Notes under the pieces: generated by a model
The model's database searches: none
Seen by the model: the letters and a program-made list of their open reading frames with translations, nothing else
Told to the model about the DNA's origin: nothing
Part shown: positions 41,881 to 51,800 of the stretch, in pieces
How the letters are laid out: the number at the start of each line of letters is the position of its first letter
How positions within the stretch are numbered: the stretch's first letter is position 1
Program-made: the position numbers and the translations under genes
NCBI GenBank assembly: GCA_017695115.1
Contig: JADILV010000073.1
Span: 1-58,484 of the forward strand
Length of the DNA stretch: 58,484 nucleotides
Direction: 5' to 3'
Source: Candidatus Cryptobacteroides avicola
GTDB lineage: Bacteria; Bacteroidota; Bacteroidia; Bacteroidales; UBA932

Positions 41881-43899
41881 TTATTTATCACTACATTTTT
41901 CCAAAACAACGGCACTGCGGCAAGGGAGATACAGATACAAGGTATCGTCATAGGTCTGACTGCCGTTCGCTGACTTTTCCGGGACAGTGAAGTGCTCCTC
42001 ACCTCTTTTGACCCTGTCAAAACCGTCAAATTCCGGATCGTCGCTGTCGAGCACTATGGTGTACTTTCCGGCAGGAGCCGCAAAACCATAGTCGGCAAAA
42101 GATGATACCGGATTGAAATTGAGCGCAAAGATACAATTTATTCTTTTGAATATTAATATTTTTTTCTCTTCATCCTGCACCAGCAGCTCAGGAGGAGCAT
42201 CAAGAAGCCCCTCTTTCCTGGCCAGAGACACCATGGCCCGGTCAAAAAGCATCAAAGGCCTGTATCTCAAATAGTCAGCCTTGACAAGCGACCACTGTCT
42301 CCTGGCGTACTTGTAGGACCAGCCGTTCCCTTCTCTCGGAAAATCGATCCATTCCGGATGTCCGAACTCGTTACCCATGAAATTGAGGTATCCGTCACCG
42401 GCCGTAGCCATGGTCACAAGCCTTATCATTTTGTGAAGGGCAAGCCCTCTGTCTATGATATCGGAATGCGAATTCCTGTCCATGTGGAAATACATTTCCT
42501 TGTCCATCAGACGGAACGCGATGGTCTTGTCCCCCACCATCGCCTGGTCGTGGCACTCGGCATAGCTTATGGTCTTCTCGTCCTTCCTCTTGTTGGTGAG
42601 CTGCCACCACATTTCTCCCATACTCCACTGTTCGTCGCTCTGGGTCTTTATCCACTTTATCCAGTTATCCGCCACTCCCATGCTCATGCGGAAGTCAAAG
42701 CCTACGCCCCAGGCCTCGAAAGGAGCGGCAAGCCCTGCCATGCCGCTGACATCCTCGGCAATGGTTATCGCATCCGGATTCACTTCTTTGACCAGCATGT
42801 TTGCAAGCGCCAGATAAGTCACCGCAGACTCGTCCACGCCTTCGTCGAAATAACACCCGTACCCGCTGAACGCCTTTCCAAGACCGTGGTCCCAATACAT
42901 CATGCTTGTCACGCCGTCAAACCTGAACCCGTCCAGATGATACTCCTCAAGCCAGAACTTGCAGTTTGACAGCAGGAACTGCTGCGTCTCGTGCTTTCCG
43001 TAATCGAAACACCTGGAACCCCATGCCGGATGCCTGCCGCGGTCTCCGGCATAGAAGTAAAGATCCTCCCTGCCGTCAAACCTGCTGAGCCCCTCGGCTT
43101 CATTGTCAACGGAATGGGAATGGACAATATCCATTATCACCGCTATTCCCATCCCGTGGGCTTCATCCACCAGTTCTTTGAATTCCTCCGGAGTCCCGAA
43201 GCGTGAACTCAAAGCGAAAAAATTGGAAACCTGATATCCGAATGAGCCGTAGTAAGGATGCTCCTGCAGAGCCATGATCTGTATCGTATCATAGCCGAGA
43301 GAGCGTATATACGGCAGCACATCTTTTCTGAACTCGGAAAATGTAGCCACCTTCTCCTGCTCTGAACTCATGCCGATATGGCATTCATATATAAAAGGAT
43401 GTTCTTTCTTCGGAGGGTTCCTGTATCTCCACCTGTATGGTTCCGGATCCCAGACCTGGGCACAGAAAGCCTTTGTCTCGGGGTCCTGCACGGCCCTTGT
43501 GGTATATGCCGGAAGCCGTTCCGCCCCTCCGCCATGCCACTCGATATACAATTTATATAGTGTACCGTGAGACAGAAACATGTCATCAAGGACTATCTCC
43601 CAGTTGCCGTCACCTACCGGATGCAGCGCATAGGCCTCGGTCTTCTTCCAGTTGTTGAACTCACCTATAAGGTATATTTTCAACGCATTCGGCGCCCATT
43701 CGCGGAACGCCCACGACCCGTCCGACTGACGGTGCAGGCCATAATACAAATGGTTGTTGATTCCCTTCGAAAGGGAGCCGCCATGTCCGGCAGAGATACG
43801 CTCCTTTTCTTCAAGAATCCTTTCATGCCTGGCATCGATGGCCTCTTTATAAGGCTTCAGCCACTGGTCTTCTTCGTATATTTTCTTTATTACAGACAT
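41881..43899 (-). CDS. glgB: 1,4-alpha-glucan branching enzyme
   Basis: 672-aa GH13 enzyme that makes alpha-1,6 branches in glycogen. A single CBM48 domain (about residues 50-150) precedes the barrel. Catalytic motifs: VHSHSVDNEAEG, DGFRFDGVTSMMYWDHG (nucleophile Asp) and ITIAEDVSGM (acid Glu). These and the FSGYGCYFDEGVDE segment resemble eukaryotic GBE1 more than E. coli GlgB. The start at 43899 is supported by a strong AAGGAG seven bases upstream; the ATG at 43920 lies ahead of that site. It begins the glycogen cluster, 35 bases after xseB. Confidence 0.95.
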   Translation of the reverse strand: MSVIKKIYEEDQWLKPYKEAIDARHERILEEKERISAGHGGSLSKGINNHLYYGLHRQSDGSWAFREWAPNALKIYLIGEFNNWKKTEAYALHPVGDGNWEIVLDDMFLSHGTLYKLYIEWHGGGAERLPAYTTRAVQDPETKAFCAQVWDPEPYRWRYRNPPKKEHPFIYECHIGMSSEQEKVATFSEFRKDVLPYIRSLGYDTIQIMALQEHPYYGSFGYQVSNFFALSSRFGTPEEFKELVDEAHGMGIAVIMDIVHSHSVDNEAEGLSRFDGREDLYFYAGDRGRHPAWGSRCFDYGKHETQQFLLSNCKFWLEEYHLDGFRFDGVTSMMYWDHGLGKAFSGYGCYFDEGVDESAVTYLALANMLVKEVNPDAITIAEDVSGMAGLAAPFEAWGVGFDFRMSMGVADNWIKWIKTQSDEQWSMGEMWWQLTNKRKDEKTISYAECHDQAMVGDKTIAFRLMDKEMYFHMDRNSHSDIIDRGLALHKMIRLVTMATAGDGYLNFMGNEFGHPEWIDFPREGNGWSYKYARRQWSLVKADYLRYRPLMLFDRAMVSLARKEGLLDAPPELLVQDEEKKILIFKRINCIFALNFNPVSSFADYGFAAPAGKYTIVLDSDDPEFDGFDRVKRGEEHFTVPEKSANGSQTYDDTLYLYLPCRSAVVLEKCSDK

Positions 43900-43906
43900 A
43901 TTTTTA

Positions 43907-43912
43907 CTCCTT
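43907..43912 (-). promoter_or_regulatory. Strong ribosome binding site for glgB
   Basis: AAGGAG on the minus strand, about seven bases before the ATG at 43899. A canonical site is unusual in this genome, and it decides the glgB start. Confidence 0.7.
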
Positions 43913-43934
43913 ATCAGCAATCAACTCCATTTCA

Positions 43935-44147
43935 TCAGATCATCTGTCTTTCTTCCGTCCTGTCGTCAAGCCGGTCAAGTGTCTCCCTGGCCTGCCTCAG
44001 ATATGCCCTGCATTTTTCCAGCAGTCCGGACGCCCTGTCCACACTGGCGCCGATATCATCGATACCGGTCGCAGGATCCTCGACCTTTGCCACCAACGCT
44101 TCCAGTTCGGCGACAGCCGCCGGATAGTCAAATTTATTTTCCTCCAT
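43935..44147 (-). CDS. xseB: Exodeoxyribonuclease VII small subunit
   Basis: 70-aa helical protein that joins XseA in the ssDNA-specific exonuclease VII. The family segment FDYPAAVAELEALVAKVEDP near the start, followed by a second helix (GLLEKCRAYLRQARETLDRL), is typical. It starts 6 bases after the xseA stop. Confidence 0.93.
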   Translation of the reverse strand: MEENKFDYPAAVAELEALVAKVEDPATGIDDIGASVDRASGLLEKCRAYLRQARETLDRLDDRTEERQMI

Positions 44148-44153
44148 AACGCA

Positions 44154-45362
44154 TCAGTTTATTTTCCTTTCAAGGCCACATGTACCCGGCTCCACAGAAT
44201 CTACCGTACAGTCCAGACGCCCGTCCGCCATAAGCAGTGCGACCTTGTCTCCTTTCTTTTTCCCGGCCGCGCTTTTCAGCACAGTCCCCGCTCCGTCCAG
44301 AGCCAGCACATATCCTTTTTTAAGTATCTCTCTCGGATCCGAAGAACGCATGCGCGTCTCGAGCAGCGCGAGATGGTTTTCCATTGACATTATCTTCTTC
44401 TGGAACGCAGCCGCCACCCCATGCCTTATCGCCTGCAGCCTGTTTTCTTCCTGATAAAGCCTGCCTGAAGCGGAAAGTCTGAGACGGTCCGCATAAGACT
44501 GCAGCCTGGCATCTTCATCCGCATACGCCGAAACGAATTCATCCGCCAGCGCAGTCGGTGTCTTGACTGACATGAAAGCCACCATATCGGCGACATGCGT
44601 ATCCTGATCATGACCTATGGCCGTAAACACCGGCACGGGGAACTGCGCTATATGCGCAGCCAGGTCATAGTCATCATAGCAAGCCATATCCAGCCTGGCC
44701 CCTCCGCCCCTGATGATCGCCACCGCATCATATTCCCGGCCCGACTCCATCACTGCATCCATAGCCGCAATGATGGACCCCGGGGAATCCGCACCCTGCA
44801 TAAGCGCAGGGAAAAGATCCGTATGATAGACAAAGCCGTATTCATTTTCGTGGAGGTGGCGCATGAAATCCCTGTACCCTGCAGCATCGGCAGCCGAAAT
44901 CACTGCTATCATATAAGGAAGGCCTGACATCTCCAAACCTTGCTGCATGTCTACAAGACCTTCTTTTTCAAGCCGCTCGAGAGTAAGCCTCCTCTGTTTT
45001 TCCTGCTCTCCGAGAGAGAACGCCGGATCTATGTCATTCACAACAAGCGAAAGTCCGTAAAGCTGGCTGAAATTCACCTGCACCTGTACAAGCACAAGCA
45101 TCCCCTCGCGAAGAGGGGATCCGGTCACCGATTCAAAATATGGTGCAATGAATCTGTATTTAGAACTCCATACTACGGCCTGCGCCTTGGCCACAATACC
45201 GTTTTCGTCACTCTGCGACAGTTCCATGTAACAATGCCCGCCCACCCGCGCCTTGACGGCGCTTATCTCCGCCCTGAGCCAGATTTTCGACGGGAAAAGC
45301 CGTTCTACCCCCTCCTTCAGCCTCGACTGAAGGTCATAAAGGGTTATGAATTCCTTTTCCAT
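44154..45362 (-). CDS. xseA: Exodeoxyribonuclease VII large subunit
   Basis: 402-aa catalytic subunit. An OB-fold N terminus (WLRAEISAVKARVGGHCYMELSQ) is followed by the nuclease domain (MIAVISAADAAGYRDF; AIIRGGGARLDMACYDDYDLA; AIGHDQDTHVADMVA) and a helical region with a C-terminal SK-rich segment. The classic T-S-x-x-A-A motif reads ISAADAAG here. I prefer the ATG at 45362 because the promoter box at 45388-45395 would place the transcript start at about the earlier ATG (45380). It leads the run xseA-xseB-glgB. Confidence 0.92.
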   Translation of the reverse strand: MEKEFITLYDLQSRLKEGVERLFPSKIWLRAEISAVKARVGGHCYMELSQSDENGIVAKAQAVVWSSKYRFIAPYFESVTGSPLREGMLVLVQVQVNFSQLYGLSLVVNDIDPAFSLGEQEKQRRLTLERLEKEGLVDMQQGLEMSGLPYMIAVISAADAAGYRDFMRHLHENEYGFVYHTDLFPALMQGADSPGSIIAAMDAVMESGREYDAVAIIRGGGARLDMACYDDYDLAAHIAQFPVPVFTAIGHDQDTHVADMVAFMSVKTPTALADEFVSAYADEDARLQSYADRLRLSASGRLYQEENRLQAIRHGVAAAFQKKIMSMENHLALLETRMRSSDPREILKKGYVLALDGAGTVLKSAAGKKKGDKVALLMADGRLDCTVDSVEPGTCGLERKIN

Positions 45363-45387
45363 CGTAAGATATTCCGACATATCCCTA

Positions 45388-45395
45388 CAAATTTA
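45388..45395 (-). promoter_or_regulatory. Bacteroidota -7 box for xseA (run into the glycogen cluster)
   Basis: TAAATTTG on the minus strand. Predicted start near 45381. No other promoter box is visible before glgB, so the glycogen cluster may be read from here. Confidence 0.5.
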
Positions 45396-45520
45396 ATGAA
45401 AAATCCGCTTGTTCCGTTAAGATTTCATGTATTTTATATAAAAAACCGTACTGATATCACAAATTCCGTCCAGTCTGCTTATGATATAAAAATATATTTC
45501 ACACTGTCAAGCTTTTTTCA

Positions 45521-45528
45521 TACCTTTG
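45521..45528 (+). promoter_or_regulatory. Bacteroidota -7 box for engB
   Basis: TACCTTTG, 30 bases before the engB ATG, with a TTTC 20 bases upstream as a weak -33 candidate. The rest of the 195-base divergent gap (45363-45557) holds only this box, the xseA box and AT-rich sequence. Confidence 0.55.
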
Positions 45529-45557
45529 CGCCCAAATTCTTATTTGGACAGCAGGAC

Positions 45558-46169
45558 ATGAAAATCACCGAAGCACTCTTTGCCGGAAGCAGCACCAGGA
45601 TTTCTGAAAGACCCAAACAGAAATTTCCCGAATTTGCATTTATCGGCAGATCAAACGTAGGAAAGTCTTCTTTGATAAACATGTTGTGCAATAACAGGAA
45701 GCTGGCCATGACATCTTCCACTCCGGGCAAGACCAGGCTCGTGAACCACTTCCTCATAAACAGGCAGTGGTATCTGGTGGATCTTCCCGGATACGGATAT
45801 GCGAAGATGTCGATGTCAGGACGGCAGAAACTGGCTCAGATGATAAGGCATTACATAAACCTTTCTCCTGATCTGACAATGCTTTTCGTTCTGATAGATT
45901 CCAGACATGACATAGGGAAGACAGACATGGATTTCCTTATGGAACTGGGAGAGGCGAGAATACCTTTCGGCATCATTTTCACCAAGGGGGACAAACTCGG
46001 GCCGGTTGCCCTGCAGAACCAGATAGAGAAAAACAGGCAGATGATTCTGGAGCACTGGGAGGAAATGCCGCCGTACTTCGTCAGTTCAGCCGAAAGCGGA
46101 CTGGGGAAAGAGGAAATTCTCGGGTACATAGGATCAGTGCTTGACAACTTGAACGGAACAGACAAATAA
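45558..46169 (+). CDS. engB: Ribosome biogenesis GTP-binding protein EngB/YsxC
   Basis: 203-aa TrmE-Era-like GTPase required for 50S subunit assembly. G1 GRSNVGKSS, G3 DLPGYGYA and G4 TKGD are all present. The ATG at 45558 follows the promoter box; an in-frame upstream extension of 206 codons runs through xseA and is rejected. prs begins 12 bases after its stop. Confidence 0.95.
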   Translation: MKITEALFAGSSTRISERPKQKFPEFAFIGRSNVGKSSLINMLCNNRKLAMTSSTPGKTRLVNHFLINRQWYLVDLPGYGYAKMSMSGRQKLAQMIRHYINLSPDLTMLFVLIDSRHDIGKTDMDFLMELGEARIPFGIIFTKGDKLGPVALQNQIEKNRQMILEHWEEMPPYFVSSAESGLGKEEILGYIGSVLDNLNGTDK

Positions 46170-46180
46170 AACCTCATACG

Positions 46181-47131
46181 ATGCACAACGAACACAAAAT
46201 GAAAATCTTTGCCTGCAGGAGGTCCAAGCCCCTCGCAGAAAAAATCGCAAAGTGTCTCGGCACAGAGCTGGGAAAATCCGAAGTACTGGAGTTCAGTGAC
46301 GGCGAATTCCAGCCGTCTTTCAACGAAAGTGTAAGGGGCGCGACAGTATTCATCGTGCAGTCCACTTTCCCGCCTGTCGAGAACCTGTTCGAACTGCTGC
46401 TGATGATCGATGCGGCCAAAAGGGCTTCCGCACATACCGTAATCGCCGTAATGCCGTATTTCGGCTGGGCAAGACAGGACAGGAAAGACAAACCGAGAGT
46501 ATCTATCGGGGCCAAGCTGGTCGCCAATATTCTCCATGCGGCAGGTTGTGACAGGGTCATGACATGCGACCTGCATGCTGACCAGATCCAGGGATTCTTC
46601 GACTTCCCTGTAGACCACCTCTATGCAAGCAATATCTTCCTCCCGTATCTCAGGGACAAACATATAGAGAACCTGGCAATCGCAGCCCCGGACATGGGCG
46701 GGGCAAAAAGGGCCAATGCCTACGCAAGATATCTGCAGTGCCCTGTAATCATCTGCCACAAGTCCAGGGAGCGGGCGAATGTAGTGGGCTCAATCACGGC
46801 TATCGGCGATGTCGCCGGCAAGAATGTGATCATAGTAGATGACATGATAGACACGGCAGGCACACTCACCAAGGCGGCCAATGTCCTCAAGGAAATGGGG
46901 GCCCTCAGCGTAAAGGCCTGTGCCACACATGCCGTATTCTCAGGCAAGGCATACGAAAGAATCGCGGAATCCGCTCTGGAAGAAGTCATCGTGACCGATA
47001 CCATTCCTCTTTCCGGCGACCCTGAAAAGAATACCGACAAGATTACAGTACTGTCTGTCGCAGACACTTTCGCGAATGTCATCGAAAAGGTATATAACTA
47101 CGAACCTATCAGCGACAGTTTCATTTTCTAA
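46181..47131 (+). CDS. prs: Ribose-phosphate pyrophosphokinase
   Basis: PRPP synthetase, 316 aa, supplying PRPP to purine, pyrimidine (including Upp here), NAD and histidine synthesis. Family motifs: FSDGEFQPS-type N-terminal segment, MPYFGWARQDRK, CDLHADQIQGFF, APDMGGAKRA and the PRPP loop IIVDDMIDTAGTL. It is followed 12 bases later by the Cys-rich small membrane protein. Confidence 0.96.
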   Translation: MHNEHKMKIFACRRSKPLAEKIAKCLGTELGKSEVLEFSDGEFQPSFNESVRGATVFIVQSTFPPVENLFELLLMIDAAKRASAHTVIAVMPYFGWARQDRKDKPRVSIGAKLVANILHAAGCDRVMTCDLHADQIQGFFDFPVDHLYASNIFLPYLRDKHIENLAIAAPDMGGAKRANAYARYLQCPVIICHKSRERANVVGSITAIGDVAGKNVIIVDDMIDTAGTLTKAANVLKEMGALSVKACATHAVFSGKAYERIAESALEEVIVTDTIPLSGDPEKNTDKITVLSVADTFANVIEKVYNYEPISDSFIF

Positions 47132-47143
47132 CACAACCCCGGC

Positions 47144-47410
47144 ATGGAGATATTTATCGCGGCTCTTCTTCTTGTAGGTCTGAGTATAATCGGATTATGT
47201 TTCAATATCATATTCCGCAAGAACGGGCATTTCCCGGAGACTGAAATAAGCAGCAACAAGGAAATGCGCAAACTCGGCATAAGGTGCGCCAAGGAAGAAG
47301 AGCTGCGGCTCTGGGGGAAGAAGAACGGAAAGGAGCACCCGACCTGCAGTGATCTCGGCTGCAGCAGCTGCTCCGCCAGCTGCACTTTCAATCCGGACAA
47401 CAAAAACTGA
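47144..47410 (+). CDS. Small membrane protein with C-terminal cysteine cluster
   Basis: 88-aa protein of unknown function. Residues 2-24 form one hydrophobic helix, followed by a charged region with MRKLGIRCAKEEELRLWGKK. The C terminus carries cysteines at 48, 68, 73, 76 and 80 in CSDLGCSSCSASC, which could bind a metal or an Fe-S cluster or form disulfides. It sits between prs and der on the same strand, which may indicate a housekeeping role. It resembles conserved Bacteroidales small proteins by my recollection. No family name can be given. Confidence 0.72.
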   Translation: MEIFIAALLLVGLSIIGLCFNIIFRKNGHFPETEISSNKEMRKLGIRCAKEEELRLWGKKNGKEHPTCSDLGCSSCSASCTFNPDNKN

Positions 47411-47469
47411 AAAATCCGGACCGCCGGAAAGAAACGGAAACCTCTAAAGAAACAATAACTTTAAATCAC

Positions 47470-47475
47470 AGGAGG
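47470..47475 (+). promoter_or_regulatory. Strong ribosome binding site for der
   Basis: AGGAGG, seven bases before the ATG at 47483. Full consensus, uncommon in this genome. Confidence 0.75.
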
Positions 47476-47482
47476 ACTTGAA

Positions 47483-48793
47483 ATGAGCCTTGTTGCAATA
47501 GTCGGCAGACCTAATGTCGGAAAATCAACGCTGTTCAACCGTCTGGTTGGAATGCGTCAGGCTATCGTCGACGAGACTGCCGGCGTGACCAGGGACCGCC
47601 ATTATGGAAAATGCGAATGGTGCGGACATGAATTCTCGGTAGTAGACACCGGAGGATATACATTCAATTCCGACGACATCTTTGAAGAAGCCATCAGGAA
47701 ACAGGTCGTCATAGCCATACAGGAAGCAGACCTCGTGCTTTTCATGGTAGAACCGGGAACCGGCATTACAGACTACGATGAAGAAATAGCCGCCCTGCTC
47801 AGGAAAAGCGGCAAACCCGTAGTAGTGGCCGTAAACAAGGTGGATACCGGAGACAAGATGTACGACACATACCAGTTCTATTCTCTGGGACTCGGTGATA
47901 TCCGGAGCATATCCGCAGCCAACGGCGGAGGTACCGGAGACCTTCTTGACGAAATTGTCCGTAGACTGCCGGAAGACACTGCCGCAGTGACGGACGAGCA
48001 CCCCGATCTTCCGCACATCGCCATCGTCGGCAAACCGAATGTTGGCAAGTCATCCCTTGCCAACGCCCTCCTCGGTACGGAACGTAACATCGTCACCCCG
48101 CTTGCGGGAACGACGCGGGATGCAGTAAGCACCTACTACAACAAGTTCGGACATGAATTCATGCTTGTGGACACTGCCGGAATGAGAAAGAAATCCAAGG
48201 TACATGAAGATCTGGAATTCTATTCGGTAATGAGGTCCATACGGGCAATCGAGCACTCGGATGTATGTATCCTCATGATAGACGCCCAGGTCGGACTCGA
48301 AGCCCAGGATATGAACATTTTCAACCTGATATCCAGGAACAGGAAAGGATGCGTTCTTGTGGTCAACAAGTGGGACATGATAGAAAAGGACAGCAACACC
48401 ATGAAGGAGTACACCCAGGCACTCAAAGCCAAACTTGCTCCTTTCAATGACATCCCTGTCATTTTCACATCGGTCATAAACAAGCAAAGGATAATGGACG
48501 TGCTGAACGCAGCCCGTACAGTATATGACAATTATTCCAGAAGGATTTCCACATCGGTCCTGAACGAGGCCATGCTGCCTGAAATCGAGAATTACCCTCC
48601 TCCGGCATGGAAAGGCAAATATGTAAAAATCAAATACGTGACACAATTGCCTACAAGGTCACCTTCATTTGCCTTTTTCTGCAATCTGCCGCAATATGTA
48701 AAGGATCCATACAAGAGGTTTCTGGAGAACAGACTCAGGTCCAAGTTCGATTTCAGCGGCTGTCCGGTCCAGATATTCCTGAGACAGAAATGA
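47483..48793 (+). CDS. der: GTPase Der (EngA)
   Basis: 436-aa double GTPase for late 50S assembly. The first G domain has GRPNVGKST (residues 8-16) and DTGGY. The second has GKPNVGKSS (about 180-188), DTAGM and NKWDM. A C-terminal KH-like domain ends [13 protein letters not shown] strong Shine-Dalgarno precedes it. It ends 10 bases from the convergent histidine kinase gene. Confidence 0.96.
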   Translation: MSLVAIVGRPNVGKSTLFNRLVGMRQAIVDETAGVTRDRHYGKCEWCGHEFSVVDTGGYTFNSDDIFEEAIRKQVVIAIQEADLVLFMVEPGTGITDYDEEIAALLRKSGKPVVVAVNKVDTGDKMYDTYQFYSLGLGDIRSISAANGGGTGDLLDEIVRRLPEDTAAVTDEHPDLPHIAIVGKPNVGKSSLANALLGTERNIVTPLAGTTRDAVSTYYNKFGHEFMLVDTAGMRKKSKVHEDLEFYSVMRSIRAIEHSDVCILMIDAQVGLEAQDMNIFNLISRNRKGCVLVVNKWDMIEKDSNTMKEYTQALKAKLAPFNDIPVIFTSVINKQRIMDVLNAARTVYDNYSRRISTSVLNEAMLPEIENYPPPAWKGKYVKIKYVTQLPTRSPSFAFFCNLPQYVKDPYKRFLENRLRSKFDFSGCPVQIFLRQK

Positions 48794-48803
48794 CAATCCT
48801 GTC

Positions 48804-51800
48804 TCAGGCAATATGCCGGGGCAGACGGACCGTAAAGCATGCACCCTCCAGGGTGAACGATTTCTGATAGACAATCTCGCCGTTGCATTTCTCCACTATG
48901 TTGCGGCATATAGCAAGACCAAGTCCGGTTCCGGCGCTCTTTGTCGTAAAGTTCGGAGTGAACAGTTTGCCCAGATTCTCGTCACTCACTCCAGGGCCAT
49001 TGTCCTCGAACACGATATCGTAGTATCCGTCTTTCACACTGTTGCGAAGGCATATCCGTATTTTGCCTTCCATGATTTCCTTACCGTCCTCAGCATCTTC
49101 TTTCTGCTGGATTTCTATCGCCTGTATGGCATTTGTCATAAGATTTACGAATACCCTGATAAGCTGCGGCTTCGGAGCCATCACCATGGCATGCTCCATC
49201 CCGAGATAGGACATTTCAATATTGTCCTTGTTGTCAAAAATGACGAGCTGGTCCCTCAATGCCTTGTCCAGATCAAGCAGGACAGGCTCCTCGCTGTAAA
49301 GCTTTGCAAACGTAGAAAACTCGTTCGCCGTATCGGTCAATATGTCGATATGCTCCAACACTACGGCTGCGACCTTGTCGAACTTTTCATTCCATGAAGG
49401 ATCGTTCTTCTGTTTGAGCCTGATCAACCGCTGGATTTCCAGCTTGATAGGTGTAAGGGGATTCTTGATTTCATGGGCCACCTGACGCGCCATTTCGCTC
49501 CATGCCTTATCCCTTTCCGCCTGGGCCAACTGGCGGCTGCTGTCAGAAAGATCGTGTACCATCCTGTTATAGGCGTCCACAAGACCGGAAATCTCGTCAT
49601 CCTGCTTGTAGATGATATATTCCAGACCGTGAAGGTCCGCCGAATTCATCTTCTTTCCCATCTCTATAAGAGGCCGGAACATCGAATTCACTATAGTCGT
49701 ACTTATCAGGAGAGTGACAGACAGCAGGATAAAGAACAGATTCACTATAGTCGCGGCATGGAACAGCGCGTCCCTCGTAAAGTCATAGCTGGTATCAACA
49801 TAAGGGGCACTTAGGATGGCCACCATATCGCCGTCAGCATTGAACAAAGGAGAATACAGTGCATAGTACTTGTGCCCTGCCAGGCGCTCCTTATGGATAT
49901 AGAATCTCTGGCTCCTGTACTTTATATTATAATATGCGTCCTTGTCCATTCTGGAGCCCATTATCATACGGTCGAAAAGTTCCGGAGTGGTGGATCTGTA
50001 TACCTTCCCGCCGGGAGTATACAGTGTCACATCGGATTTGGTGGTATTCGCCACGTTCTCCATATATGAAGAGAAGTCCTGCGTACCGAGATCCTGATAG
50101 CTGTCGGCATACATGCATCTGGATTCAAGAAGGGCCTGTATGGTGGTGATCTTGTTGGACATCATATTGAACATATTCTGTTCGTTGCGCTTATACACGA
50201 AAGTCGTGCTGACGATGGCTATACTTACAAGCGAAAAGAACAGCGCACAGAAAAGGACGGTATATATCCTCGACCGGAAATAATTCTTCTTGAAGACATG
50301 CTCCTTCTTCCTGCGCCTGCGGGTAACGACAAGCAGTCCGGCATAGGCTATGAGTATAAGATATGAGAATGTCACGATATAGGTCATGATACCGCGGACC
50401 GGTCTCGAAACCACGATCACCTCATCCTGGGAAACCTGGTTGGCGAAATGAAGGTATCCGCCTGCCCTGAAGTGCGTATGCCCTCCGTCCAGCATATCTT
50501 CCAGGATGCTGTCTCCCATCACGGTAGGATATGCATAGGTGCCTTTATAGTTGACAAGTTTTCCGGAAATGAATTTAGCATACGAATAGAAAGACGGAAT
50601 CACCACATCTCCGAGCCTGGAATTCGCCCCAAGGATGCTATAGTAACCTGTGCCGTCTTTCGATGAGCGGGATTCGATTTCAATGAACATCCTGATTATC
50701 CCGCAATCGTAGGAATAGTATATGAACCATCCCGTATAGCTTGACCTTCCGGTATTGTCATAAGTATAGAAGAACCTGGAATTATCGGAAATAGGGGTAC
50801 CGGAACGGAGTTTCTGGTTGAAATAGTCAAGATTCTCCATCATAGCCGCCGAAGCCCTCCGTCCCGGACCGGAACGAAGGTCGGAATCCCTGAACGTAGA
50901 TACAGAAATGTCGTAGTCCCCGGACACCCGGTTCAGATAGTTCTCTGTCAGACGGTTGATGATAATGACATCATTTACGGCATCTACCGCCAATGTAGAA
51001 AAAAGAGGATCATTGGCGATGCTTTTTTCTACCGAGCGGAGCTGCAGTTCAAGTCCCAGATCCCTGTCAATGGCCAGTCTGTTTGTCCAGACCATCATCC
51101 TGTCAAGCTCTTTCCTGAATCCCAGGCTACCGGCTATGAACGTGATATACAGGACACATATTCCTGCATATACAAACAGGAACCTTCTTGAAAATACATT
51201 ATACTTCCATCCGGCATACCTGGCTATCCCCGGCTTCAGCATCTGGATGAGCATCAGCAGGGCGAGGAACAGGGCCGTATAGGATATATATACCCATAAA
51301 GTATTCAAGGAGATACTGTTCCATGCATACAGTTCCAACGAAATGTTGGAATTCATTATCAGGCTCCTGAGACTGAAATGTATGTATACTGCCGTAAGGA
51401 CGAACAGAGCTACGACGACTGCATAATAAAGGTTCTCCTGAAACCTGCTGCCACCGAGCAGTACCTTTTTCAGGAATACGTTCCGCACGATGTACGTACA
51501 CAGGATATACAGGAAGATATACGTATTGACAATCAGCAGAGAACCGAAAGAATAGAACAGATGGCCGTCAGCATATACATTAGGAGAAAAGATTTCGAGC
51601 GACCCCTGCAGTCTGAGTCCCCAGAAATAAGCGACGAACGTCATTGCAAGCAGAATGGCAAGGGATATGAAATACGCCCTCCTGGTCCTGTGCGCACTGA
51701 GATAAAGCACGACTGCAACCGTGAAGAGCAGCAAGGCCACCCACCTGAGCATGGACGCATCGACCGAGGGCAGGTCCGGCCTGGCTTCCGCTATGACCTT

